Shown: positions 1 to 5,107 of the stretch, piece by piece
Layout of the letters: the number at the start of each line of letters is the position of its first letter
How positions within the stretch are numbered: position 1 is the stretch's first letter
Source: Helicobacter_B zhangjianzhongii
Lineage (GTDB): Bacteria > Campylobacterota > Campylobacteria > Campylobacterales > Helicobacteraceae
DNA: 5,115 bases
Assembly (NCBI RefSeq): GCF_030249855.1
Contig: NZ_JANURN010000020.1
Coordinates: 1-5,115 of the forward strand
Reading direction: 5' to 3'
Translations under genes and position numbers: made by a program
The notes under the pieces: generated by a model
What the model was told of the DNA's origin: nothing
Seen by the model: only the letters and a program-made list of their open reading frames with translations
The model's database searches: none

Positions 1-152
1 GCGACAAGTCCAGATCCGCCAAACACATCGATAAATATGCTCTCCCCATCGATCTCCCCATCTGCTCTCATAGTATTTAGCACTTGCTTGATATGCTTTA
101 GCATATTTTTCTTATTTCCCATAAAGGGTAGCGGCGGCTTTGTGTAAATCAT
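1..152 (-). CDS. DNA adenine-N6 methyltransferase, D12 (Dam-like) class; N-terminal 50 codons only
   Basis: The visible N-terminus begins MIYTKPPLPFMGNKKNML and continues to FIDVFGGSGLVA before the window ends. These are the two N-terminal hallmarks of D12-class DNA adenine methyltransferases: the PF.GNK motif (motif X, S-adenosylmethionine pocket) and the DVFGGSG glycine loop (motif I, S-adenosylmethionine binding). The catalytic DPPY motif would lie beyond the edge and cannot be checked. The family transfers a methyl group from S-adenosylmethionine to the N6 of adenine in a short DNA target; the target here is unknown. The ATG at 152-150 is supported by an AAGG 6 nt upstream and an in-frame TAA eight codons upstream. 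It follows the giant polyvalent gene on the same strand after 98 bp. Stand-alone methyltransferases beside such genes usually belong to phages or conjugative elements, so protection of the element's DNA from host restriction is a reasonable inference. Confidence 0.9.
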   Translation of the reverse strand, partial: MIYTKPPLPFMGNKKNMLKHIKQVLNTMRADGEIDGESIFIDVFGGSGLV

Positions 153-159
153 CTTTGCC

Positions 160-194
160 CTTGTGTTTTTGCGTGATTATTCACTAAACACAAG
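160..194 (-). promoter_or_regulatory. Hairpin abutting the methyltransferase ribosome-binding site
   Basis: A perfect 9-bp inverted repeat is present: CTTGTGTTT at 160-168 and AAACACAAG at 186-194. Inside it lies a second 4-bp pair (GTGA 173-176, TCAC 181-184) closing a 4-nt loop. On the minus strand the 3' arm ends in AAG, followed directly by GGCAAAG and the ATG at 152-150. Folding would therefore place part of the Shine-Dalgarno sequence (AAGGG) in the stem. No U-run follows the stem, so it is a poor intrinsic terminator. RBS occlusion or a protein-binding operator are the alternatives; both are inference. Confidence 0.5.
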
Positions 195-200
195 CACACA

Positions 201-211
201 AAAAGGGGTAA
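201..211 (+). repeat. AAAAGGGGTAA direct repeat, copy 1
   Basis: This 11-nt sequence occurs exactly once in each of the two intergenic spacers flanking the polyvalent gene, here and at 5097-5107, in the same orientation. At the right end it forms the Shine-Dalgarno region of a plus-strand start. Here no usable start follows: the nearest ATG (223-225) reads ATG CTA CAA TAA. Its role here is therefore open: operator, relic of a start region, or coincidence. Confidence 0.5.
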
Positions 212-223
212 AGCTGAAAAATA

Positions 224-232
224 TGCTACAAT
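224..232 (+). promoter_or_regulatory. Candidate extended -10 promoter pointing antisense into the 3' end of the polyvalent gene
   Basis: TGCTACAAT fits the TGnTATAAT extended -10 consensus with a single mismatch in the hexamer, and it follows an A-rich stretch. Epsilonproteobacterial sigma-70 promoters characteristically use the extended -10 with no clear -35 box. A transcript would start near 239 and run rightwards, antisense to the stop codon and last domain of the gene at 251-5044. No plus-strand gene with convincing coding features follows, so the product, if any, would be an antisense RNA. Confidence 0.35.
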
Positions 233-235
233 AAT

Positions 236-270
236 AGCGGAGGCAGAAGCTTAAATATCGCCTGTCCGCT
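236..270 (-). terminator. Weak terminator-like hairpin straddling the polyvalent stop codon
   Basis: AGCGGAGGC at 236-244 can pair with GCC (260-262) plus TCCGCT (265-270), with a 2-nt bulge (263-264) and a 15-nt loop containing the stop codon and AAGCTT. On the minus strand the stem is followed by ATTATTGTAGC and only later by a T-run. It is therefore a poor match to a classical intrinsic terminator and may let transcription through into the methyltransferase gene. Confidence 0.25.
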
Positions 271-3200
271 GACTAAGTGCTTCTATAATGTCAGCACCTT
301 GTATAATTTCTTGCGCTTTGGTGATTTCCTTGCTTAAATATTTGCTGTCTCTCGTTTTAAAATGTGTTATAAATGTTTTATTCTCATCTTTTGTAACTAA
401 GAGATAAAAATAAGGTTCTTTCCTTTCGCTTTTATATCGTTTTAAATATTTGTCTTTGCCATCCTTTTTGTAATGCACCTGCGGTGTTTGCAATGTGTCG
501 TCCAAAAGGCTAAAAATCTCCTGCCTTGCCTTTGTGTCTGCTCTAGTGTTTAAATGCTCTTGTAAGTTTTCTATATTGTCAAATCGTTTTATTAACGCCT
601 TGATTTTAGCTTCGTTAATCGGTTGGGGGGTAGGGTTGGGGGGTAAATTTTCCAAATGTGTCTGTATGGTGCTTTGTAGCTGTTGCTGCATTTCTTTTGA
701 TTCCCCTTGCACTTTTTGCGTGGATTTTAGCGTATCTCCTGCTTTGTCTCCTAGCTTCTTGCTTAACGCTTCGCCGTGCATTGTCGCTTCGGCTATGGTA
801 TTTTCTAAAGGCGTATCCATAGTCTCGTGCGGGTGGTCTGTGTATTTGCCTTGATTGATTACTTCCTGTGCAGCTTGTGCTTTGGCTAAAAAATCTTTTT
901 TCTTTGATTGCTCCGTGTTTATACGCTCGTTTTTATACCACTCTTCATAATCACTTGTCTTTAAATCTTCTATGTTTTTATCTGTATTTTTTGCGGCTCT
1001 TTTTAGGATTTGCACATCTTTTTTTGTTGGTAGATTCATTCTGCTTTCTACATTTCTTGCTTCTACTTCCCCGTGTTGGATTGCGTATTTGTGAAAATTT
1101 TCATCACTTGTAACATAGTCTTTAAACCCATATGCAAAGCCCTCTATATCTTGGATCGCGTGTTGTAGCTCGTGGTAGAGACTAATTTTTGCTTCTTTTG
1201 CTTGGAGATTTTTGATATAAATATCTTTAAGCTTAGGATCATAGCTTGCATTAACACCACGCCCTAACTTTTTATCCTCGATAACTAGTATATTTTCAAG
1301 CTTTGGATATGCGTTAAAAAGCTCATCATCTTGTAAGATTTTAGACAAAAATGCTCTTTTATAAGGTCTCCCAAATTCATCTTTTGTCAGTAGCTCTCCG
1401 CCCCTTTGGCTTATCTCAAACTTCCACCTTTGATCTTTGTCCTTATACCAGCCTGTTTGCTCCCATATCTCTATCTCTTTCGCGCCTTTTGCTTCTAGCT
1501 CTTTTGCATTTTCTAGCCTTGCTTTGTGCGGTGCGTAGGCTTCATTTGCCAGAGCCTTCTCCCCTGCGAAAAGCTGTGGATTTATATCAAAAAGCTTATT
1601 GTTGTGTAAAAAGCGCGACAAAGCATTGTGCGTGCTTGCGGTGGCGTAGGTGTGTAGATCTCTTTTGGCGATTTCTCGCATTAGCTGTGGATTGTCCTTG
1701 GCGATGTTTGGGTAGCTTTTGGCTACTTTTCTTGCTCGCCATTCTAGCCCCTTTGCCACTGCCTTGCTCCCAGCTGTGCTGCCGAGTAGTCCTAGGGCAA
1801 ACTTCTCGGGGCTAAATCTCCACTGCCCATTTTCATCTTGCTCCACTCCTGCCACGCTCCCGCCTAGTAGTCCCGCTCCTAAGTGTGGATTGCTGTGAAA
1901 GATATTGGGACTAGAGTCATTAAAATACTTCCGCCCACTCTCACTCTCTACGCCCCTGTTTTCTATGTGTTTTATTTGATTGCTATCAAGCACCATAATC
2001 GTATCTGCCACGGGGTGTTTTTTGCCATTTTGGGTGTTGTCATCTATGATATTTTTAAATATTATAGAATCGTAAAAATCCCTAATATTTTCTTGCACGC
2101 TTTTAGGTATATTGTTAATAGCTTCATCTATATAATCATTAAATGTATGCCCTTTAAAATCTATAACTAAAGGATTTTTTACATTTAAAAAAACTTTATA
2201 AATATTATTATTATAAGTTTTTGCTATTTTTATATTTGAACTAAAATAATGCCCTTTTAAAAAATCATCATCTTGATTACTTAAAGTTGTCTTAAACACT
2301 TCAAAATTTACATATTTATTTTGAAAGGGATCAAATTCTTTTTGCCCTGTGCCGTGATAAAACACCTTCGGCACTCCGTTTTCATCTTTTGTCAAAGGGT
2401 GTGAATCTTTATGCCACTCGAGCAAGTCTTTTGCCTTTCTCCCATCGTAGTTAAACTTTTTCATAGTGGATTCTAGTAACTTGCTAGAATCTTGTGCTAC
2501 AATCTCGCCAAGCGTTTCAGTGGGCGTTACAGGCTCTGCATATCCTGTATTCCTAGACACTATCTCGCTACCTTGAGGCTCGGGTGCAGAGGGCTTTAAC
2601 TCAAGGGCTTCTAGTTCTAGTGTGTATATTTTGCTCCCTTGATTATCTCCACTTAGTGATTCTTTCAGCGTTATGAGTGCGTTTGCATTGTCTAAATCCG
2701 CGTTGTAGCGATGTATTAAAACATTGGGGTTTGTGCTTTTGCTGTCCTTGTGCGTTTCTTTTAGCCTTGCTTTTTGGTAGAGTTTATCCACTTCTTGCAC
2801 GGCTTTAAAATGCTCCGCTGGCTCAAATCCGTTTGCCACGCTTTTTGCCACTGCTTTATCGCTTATCATTTTTGCGATATTCTTGCGCGATATTTGCGCT
2901 ACTCTGCCGTCGTTTTGGTTGGTTATGGGTTTGTTGATTAAAGGGGATAGAATCGCCTTTGTCTGCTCTCTTTGCTCGTGCTTTGTCTTAGGCTCGCTAG
3001 AATCCACTTTTTCACTGCCCATCGCCCTGTCCCTAAACTTCTGCGCTTCCCACTGCGTGCTAAAGTCGTCTTTGTAGTTGGTGATGATGCTCTCTAGCTC
3101 TCCTTTTAGTCGTTCATACGCATTTGTCTTTTTCAGTCCAAAGATTTCTTTGGCACTTGCTATGAGCTTAATGATATTATCCACAAGCTTTTCAAAAAGC

Positions 3201-5044
3201 CCGATATTTTTGAGCTTCTCCACAAAGCGTGGGTTAGCAAGCTCGGCAAGCATTTCGTGCTCGTTTTTCAGCCCATAGTCTCCTGTATGCTCTCCGCCCT
3301 GCCACCTTTTTAGCCCTAGCTCATCGCGTTTGCTAAAAAGCTCGGCATAAATCTCTTTAATGTTTTTTATCGCGTTTTGCTGTGGTGTGGTGAGTAGGTC
3401 TAGCTGCCCTCTATCATAGGCATAAATCGCGCGGCTTGTAACGCTATGGATAAGCTCGTGGAGTAGGACTTTGTGCTTTATCTCTTGGGATATGCCTTTT
3501 TTAAGCGTGGCGGCGTTGGGGTTTGTGCGATACATTCCAGCGATGTCTTTTGTAAAATCACTGCTAGCCCTTTCATAGCGGAATCGCACGGCAGAGCGGA
3601 TATTGACCCCTAGCTTTTGCGCGATTGGCAGCACCTTTTCAAAAAGCTCGGTTTGGATTTGCGTGGGGCTTGCTTTGTAGAATAAATCTCGCGCTTGCGT
3701 GTAGGTCATCTCATAGCTTTTGGCGTCTTTGTCTTGCTTGTCGTGCTTTTTTAGCTCTTTGGCGATGAAGTCTAGCGTCTCATCAAACTCTTTAAAATGC
3801 CACTCCTGCGCGCTTTTTTCTTGCAAGACTCCTTTAAATCTGTCTAAAAACCTTAACTTAGCCCCTAGCTTGCTAACCTGTGTGAAAAATCGCTTATTTT
3901 CTCTCTCTAGCTCGTAGGCTATCAGGGTTTTTGCCTGCTCTAGTGGCGTGAGTTTGTCGCTTATGAGCCACCCTGTGCCTGGCTTATCCACAAAAGGCAC
4001 AAAGATGTTGCCGCGCTTTTTGGCGTAGGGCTTGGCAGTAGTCTCTATGCGCTGCAAGGCTTCTGCTATCTCATCATCATCGAAGTTCTTGGTCTTTATA
4101 AGCTCTTTAAGCTGGTCTTTTTGCTCTTTTAAGGGGGTGTGTAAATACTCTAAATGCTCTTTGGCGATTTGTATCTTGGTGTGCGTGTCTTTGCCTGCGA
4201 TTGCTTGCTCAAAGCCTTGCAGGGTTTTTTTCTCATCGGTGTAGGGCTTTTGCTGTGGTATAATGGCGGTATCCGTTTTTAATGGCGGAGTGTTGGCATC
4301 AGCGTGTGGCTCATAACCATAAGGAGCTGGAGATGGATTAGCCTTTTGGCTATCCACCGCATTTTTATACGCATTTGAGTTTTTATAGCTTCCGTTTTCA
4401 AAATACATACTTTTAAACGCTAATTCATTGCCTTTTTTACGGATACTTTCTACCACTACCGCATATCCATTAACCTGCTTAAAGCTCAAAATAACTTCTT
4501 GCCCTAAATCATCTTTGCTAAATAGCTTTTCATCAGCACCCTTTACAATGTTTCTATACTCTGCTATGTCGGTATAATCCACCGCTTTTTGTCCGCTATT
4601 TTTTACAAGAGCAGATTCTGCTCCGTGCCGATTTAGCGTGTGGTTTATGGCTTGGTAGTCGATTGTTACTCGCACATCTTGGGGGTGTTTAAACCCTAGC
4701 CGCTCCGCTTCGGCTTGACTTAGCTTATCAATGGCTACTTTTTTATTATTTTTATGTGCGTATTCTACGACTTGGGGCGTGAAGTTGGCTTCCCCTATGA
4801 TTTGCATATCTCGCCCTTTTGCTGGGCTAGAGTCTATAATATCTTTTATCTCTTGGCTTATTTGTGTGGTGGATTCTAGGGTAGATTCTGCTTGCGCGCT
4901 AGGCTCTAGCGTTATAATCTCATCGCCTTTTTGGATTTGGGTGTAGCCTTTTTGTTTAAGCAGGTCTTGCACGCGTGGCAGCGCGCTTAAATCCATATCA
5001 AAAAAGTAGGCTAGCTCTCTTTGCAGCTTCTCTAGGCAATACAT
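251..5044 (-). CDS. Giant multi-domain polyvalent protein (nuclease-like, two Zn-peptidase-like and ADP-ribosyltransferase domains), 1597 aa
   Basis: A single uninterrupted 1597-codon frame, ending GDI and TAA at 253-251. The ATG at 5044-5042 is preferred because TAAGGGG (5055-5049) lies just upstream; the next Met is residue 17. Domains in order: BECR-type nuclease-like (120-228); a long charged helical region without a recognised family (about 229-500); metallopeptidase-like with HELIH 529-533; LPD3-like (695-818); ADP-ribosyltransferase (886-1046); Gly/Ala-rich hydrophobic stretch (1054-1100); LPD23-type metallopeptidase-like with HELQH 1291-1295; helical linker; Pro-rich hinge (1467-1475); C-terminal nuclease-like domain (1476-1592). 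I see no signal peptide. Known for the class: polyvalent proteins of phages and conjugative elements are thought to be co-delivered with DNA and to act on recipient defences or physiology. Inferred: the peptidase-like domains may cut the chain into separate effectors. Base composition swings sharply between modules, suggesting assembly by recombination. The frame and class are secure; activities are predictions. Confidence 0.95.
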   Translation of the reverse strand: MYCLEKLQRELAYFFDMDLSALPRVQDLLKQKGYTQIQKGDEIITLEPSAQAESTLESTTQISQEIKDIIDSSPAKGRDMQIIGEANFTPQVVEYAHKNNKKVAIDKLSQAEAERLGFKHPQDVRVTIDYQAINHTLNRHGAESALVKNSGQKAVDYTDIAEYRNIVKGADEKLFSKDDLGQEVILSFKQVNGYAVVVESIRKKGNELAFKSMYFENGSYKNSNAYKNAVDSQKANPSPAPYGYEPHADANTPPLKTDTAIIPQQKPYTDEKKTLQGFEQAIAGKDTHTKIQIAKEHLEYLHTPLKEQKDQLKELIKTKNFDDDEIAEALQRIETTAKPYAKKRGNIFVPFVDKPGTGWLISDKLTPLEQAKTLIAYELERENKRFFTQVSKLGAKLRFLDRFKGVLQEKSAQEWHFKEFDETLDFIAKELKKHDKQDKDAKSYEMTYTQARDLFYKASPTQIQTELFEKVLPIAQKLGVNIRSAVRFRYERASSDFTKDIAGMYRTNPNAATLKKGISQEIKHKVLLHELIHSVTSRAIYAYDRGQLDLLTTPQQNAIKNIKEIYAELFSKRDELGLKRWQGGEHTGDYGLKNEHEMLAELANPRFVEKLKNIGLFEKLVDNIIKLIASAKEIFGLKKTNAYERLKGELESIITNYKDDFSTQWEAQKFRDRAMGSEKVDSSEPKTKHEQREQTKAILSPLINKPITNQNDGRVAQISRKNIAKMISDKAVAKSVANGFEPAEHFKAVQEVDKLYQKARLKETHKDSKSTNPNVLIHRYNADLDNANALITLKESLSGDNQGSKIYTLELEALELKPSAPEPQGSEIVSRNTGYAEPVTPTETLGEIVAQDSSKLLESTMKKFNYDGRKAKDLLEWHKDSHPLTKDENGVPKVFYHGTGQKEFDPFQNKYVNFEVFKTTLSNQDDDFLKGHYFSSNIKIAKTYNNNIYKVFLNVKNPLVIDFKGHTFNDYIDEAINNIPKSVQENIRDFYDSIIFKNIIDDNTQNGKKHPVADTIMVLDSNQIKHIENRGVESESGRKYFNDSSPNIFHSNPHLGAGLLGGSVAGVEQDENGQWRFSPEKFALGLLGSTAGSKAVAKGLEWRARKVAKSYPNIAKDNPQLMREIAKRDLHTYATASTHNALSRFLHNNKLFDINPQLFAGEKALANEAYAPHKARLENAKELEAKGAKEIEIWEQTGWYKDKDQRWKFEISQRGGELLTKDEFGRPYKRAFLSKILQDDELFNAYPKLENILVIEDKKLGRGVNASYDPKLKDIYIKNLQAKEAKISLYHELQHAIQDIEGFAYGFKDYVTSDENFHKYAIQHGEVEARNVESRMNLPTKKDVQILKRAAKNTDKNIEDLKTSDYEEWYKNERINTEQSKKKDFLAKAQAAQEVINQGKYTDHPHETMDTPLENTIAEATMHGEALSKKLGDKAGDTLKSTQKVQGESKEMQQQLQSTIQTHLENLPPNPTPQPINEAKIKALIKRFDNIENLQEHLNTRADTKARQEIFSLLDDTLQTPQVHYKKDGKDKYLKRYKSERKEPYFYLLVTKDENKTFITHFKTRDSKYLSKEITKAQEIIQGADIIEALSQRTGDI
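269..619 (-). other. Domain: C-terminal nuclease-like (residues about 1476-1592)
   Basis: After a helical stretch (1478-1515) the segment reads PQVHYKKDGKDKYLKRY (1521-1537), PYFYLLVTKDENKTFITHF (1544-1562) and KTRDSKYLSKEI (1563-1574). A compact strand-rich tail domain with conserved-looking Lys, His, Thr and Arg (for example Lys1552, Thr1560, His1561, Arg1565), at the extreme C-terminus of a polyvalent protein, fits a BECR-fold RNase toxin. The match is by layout, not by a motif I can name with certainty. Its sampled coding DNA (301-480) is about 29% GC. It is cut off from the rest of the chain by a Pro-rich hinge with slippage-prone DNA. Confidence 0.45.
621..645 (-). repeat. Two-copy 13-bp tandem repeat with C6 tracts, encoding the Pro-rich hinge
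   Basis: On the plus strand GGTTGGGGGGTA occurs at 621-632 and again at 634-645, a period of 13 bp. On the coding strand this gives two C6 homopolymers inside codons 1468-1475 (PPNPTPQP). Loss or gain of one unit, or a one-base slip, would change frame. The G-rich strand has runs G6, G3 and G6 (625-630, 633-635, 638-643), so it could also form a G-quadruplex-like structure. It lies exactly at the hinge between the body of the protein and the C-terminal nuclease-like domain. Confidence 0.8.
1025..1477 (-). other. Domain: LPD23-type metallopeptidase-like, HELQH (residues about 1190-1340)
   Basis: The domain opens with WEQTGWYKDKDQRWKFEIS (1194-1212), the W..TGW....WKFEI signature I associate with LPD23. 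It continues to SLYHELQHAIQDIEGFAYG (1288-1306), where HELQH gives zinc ligands His1291 and His1295 with Glu1292 as base, and ends at GEVEARNVESRM (1325-1336), where Glu1326 or Glu1328 could be the third ligand. LPD23 is usually described only as a polyvalent-associated domain, but the HExxH plus GEVEAR pair argues for a peptidase fold. It is the second peptidase-like unit in the chain. Activity and substrate are unproven. Confidence 0.75.
1745..1885 (-). other. Gly/Ala-rich hydrophobic segment (residues 1054-1100)
   Basis: Residues 1055-1064 (LGAGLLGGSV) and 1082-1099 (FALGLLGSTAGSKAVAKG) are two short hydrophobic Gly/Ala-rich stretches flanking a polar turn (EQDENGQWRFSPEK). Similar pairs follow ADP-ribosyltransferase modules in other phage and mobile-element polyvalent proteins. 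Each stretch is short for a transmembrane helix, so a membrane-inserting hairpin, an amphipathic pair or a packing element are all possible. The coding DNA here is unusually GC-rich for the window (about 54% over 1681-1860), in sharp contrast with the module before it. Confidence 0.45.
1907..2389 (-). other. Domain: ADP-ribosyltransferase of the polyvalent-protein type (residues about 886-1046)
   Basis: Three hallmarks appear in order. First, VPKVFYHGTG (891-900), with the YHGT loop whose His897 would bind NAD. Second, GHYFSSNIKIAKTY (931-944), the G-YFS-x5-A-x-x-Y block. Third, ADTIMVLDSNQIKHIENRG (1013-1031), where Gln1023 sits at the position of the catalytic Glu/Gln. Between the last two lies IYKVFLNVKNPLVIDF (948-963), the strand pair common to this family. 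Such enzymes transfer ADP-ribose from NAD to a protein or nucleic-acid target; the target here is unknown. The coding sequence for the core (2041-2340) is only about 20% GC by hand count, far below its flanks, so this module was probably acquired separately. Confidence 0.85.
2591..2962 (-). other. Domain: LPD3-like polyvalent-protein-associated module (residues about 695-818)
   Basis: Residues 712-760 (DGRVAQISRKNIAKM, then EHFKAVQEVDKLYQKARL) followed by 775-815 (VLIHRYNADLDNANALITLKES, then KIYTLELEALELK) match my recollection of the LPD3 layout: a G-x-V-x-I-S strand, helices ending in a 'lyq.A.l' segment, then two or three strands. LPD3 has no established biochemical activity; it often sits beside effector domains in these proteins. 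It directly precedes the ADP-ribosyltransferase module, separated by a Ser/Pro/Thr/Glu-rich linker (819-860). Confidence 0.55.
3215..3547 (-). other. Domain: zinc-metallopeptidase-like, HELIH (residues about 500-610)
   Basis: KVLLHELIHSVTSRAI (525-540) contains a complete HExxH zinc-binding motif: His529 and His533 as ligands, Glu530 as catalytic base. About 65 residues later NEHEMLAELANPRF (594-607) offers Glu597 or Glu601 as the third ligand, the spacing typical of peptidases embedded in large polyvalent proteins. The region before it (475-500) is basic with beta character and may belong to the fold. All expected catalytic residues are present, so activity is plausible. The substrate is unknown; self-processing or cleavage of a host protein are both inference. 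Confidence 0.8.
4361..4687 (-). other. Domain: N-terminal BECR-type nuclease-like (residues about 120-228)
   Basis: The segment reads VTIDYQAINHTLNRHG (126-141), then DYTDIAEYRNIVKGADE (156-172), then strands ending VESIRKKGNELAFKSMYF (198-215). An invariant-looking RHG near the start, followed by an ALVK/YRNIV region and a beta-rich tail, resembles the phage barnase/EndoU/colicin E5-D/RelE-like (PBECR) RNase families found in polyvalent proteins. Candidate active-site residues are His135, Arg139 and His140. The assignment comes from motif memory, and the exact PBECR subfamily is uncertain. Sampled positions 4381-4560 are about 33% GC by hand count, lower than adjoining segments (4141-4200 about 43%; 3961-4020 about 50%). 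Confidence 0.6.
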
Positions 5045-5072
5045 CTTACCCCTTAGTTTAAAAATCCTACTA

Positions 5073-5081
5073 TGGTAGAAT
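5073..5081 (+). promoter_or_regulatory. Extended -10 promoter for the right-hand plus-strand gene
   Basis: TGGTAGAAT matches TGnTATAAT with one hexamer mismatch. Initiation would fall near 5088, leaving a leader of about 22 nt that carries AAAAGGGG before the ATG at 5110-5112. Box, leader length and Shine-Dalgarno fit together, which makes this the best-supported promoter in the window. Confidence 0.6.
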
Positions 5082-5096
5082 CTTGGGCGTTTTTAT

Positions 5097-5107
5097 AAAA
5101 GGGGTAA
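5097..5107 (+). repeat. AAAAGGGGTAA direct repeat, copy 2
   Basis: Exact match to 201-211 in the same orientation. Here it contains the Shine-Dalgarno sequence of the plus-strand start at 5110. Together the two copies bracket the polyvalent gene. Confidence 0.5.

Noticed and set aside
224..238. Short frame ATG CTA CAA TAA after the AAAAGGGGTAA at 201-211 as a leader peptide
   Set aside because: Only three codons, poor spacing from the Shine-Dalgarno-like run, and it overlaps a better explanation as a -10 box.
495..1113. Plus-strand open frames of 119 and 81 codons opposite the C-terminal part of the polyvalent gene
   Set aside because: They are antisense shadows: Cys/Phe/Leu/Ser-rich translations, no ribosome-binding site noted, and the opposite strand has clear domain-level coding.
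1351..2170. Plus-strand frames of 154 and 95 codons with hydrophobic stretches that could pass for membrane proteins
   Set aside because: Hydrophobicity is the expected mirror of a Lys/Glu/Asn-rich protein on the other strand; the minus strand encodes the ART and Gly-rich segments with recognisable motifs.
2183..2215. Very AT-rich run as an origin of replication or intergenic promoter
   Set aside because: It lies inside the ART coding sequence, encoding the strand pair IYKVFLNVKNPLV, and shows no iterons.
2469..2491. 8-bp inverted repeat GATTCTAG/CTAGAATC as an intragenic terminator
   Set aside because: It lies in mid-frame, has no U-tract, and is better explained as two copies of an over-represented heptamer encoding DSS and LES.
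2883..4946. Five further plus-strand frames of 64-71 codons
   Set aside because: Short, Ser/Leu/Cys/Phe-rich antisense frames without start signals or family motifs.
251..5044. Possibility that the long frame is several genes joined by an assembly artefact
   Set aside because: No internal stops or frameshifts, one strong start, and the multi-domain order is typical of polyvalent proteins.
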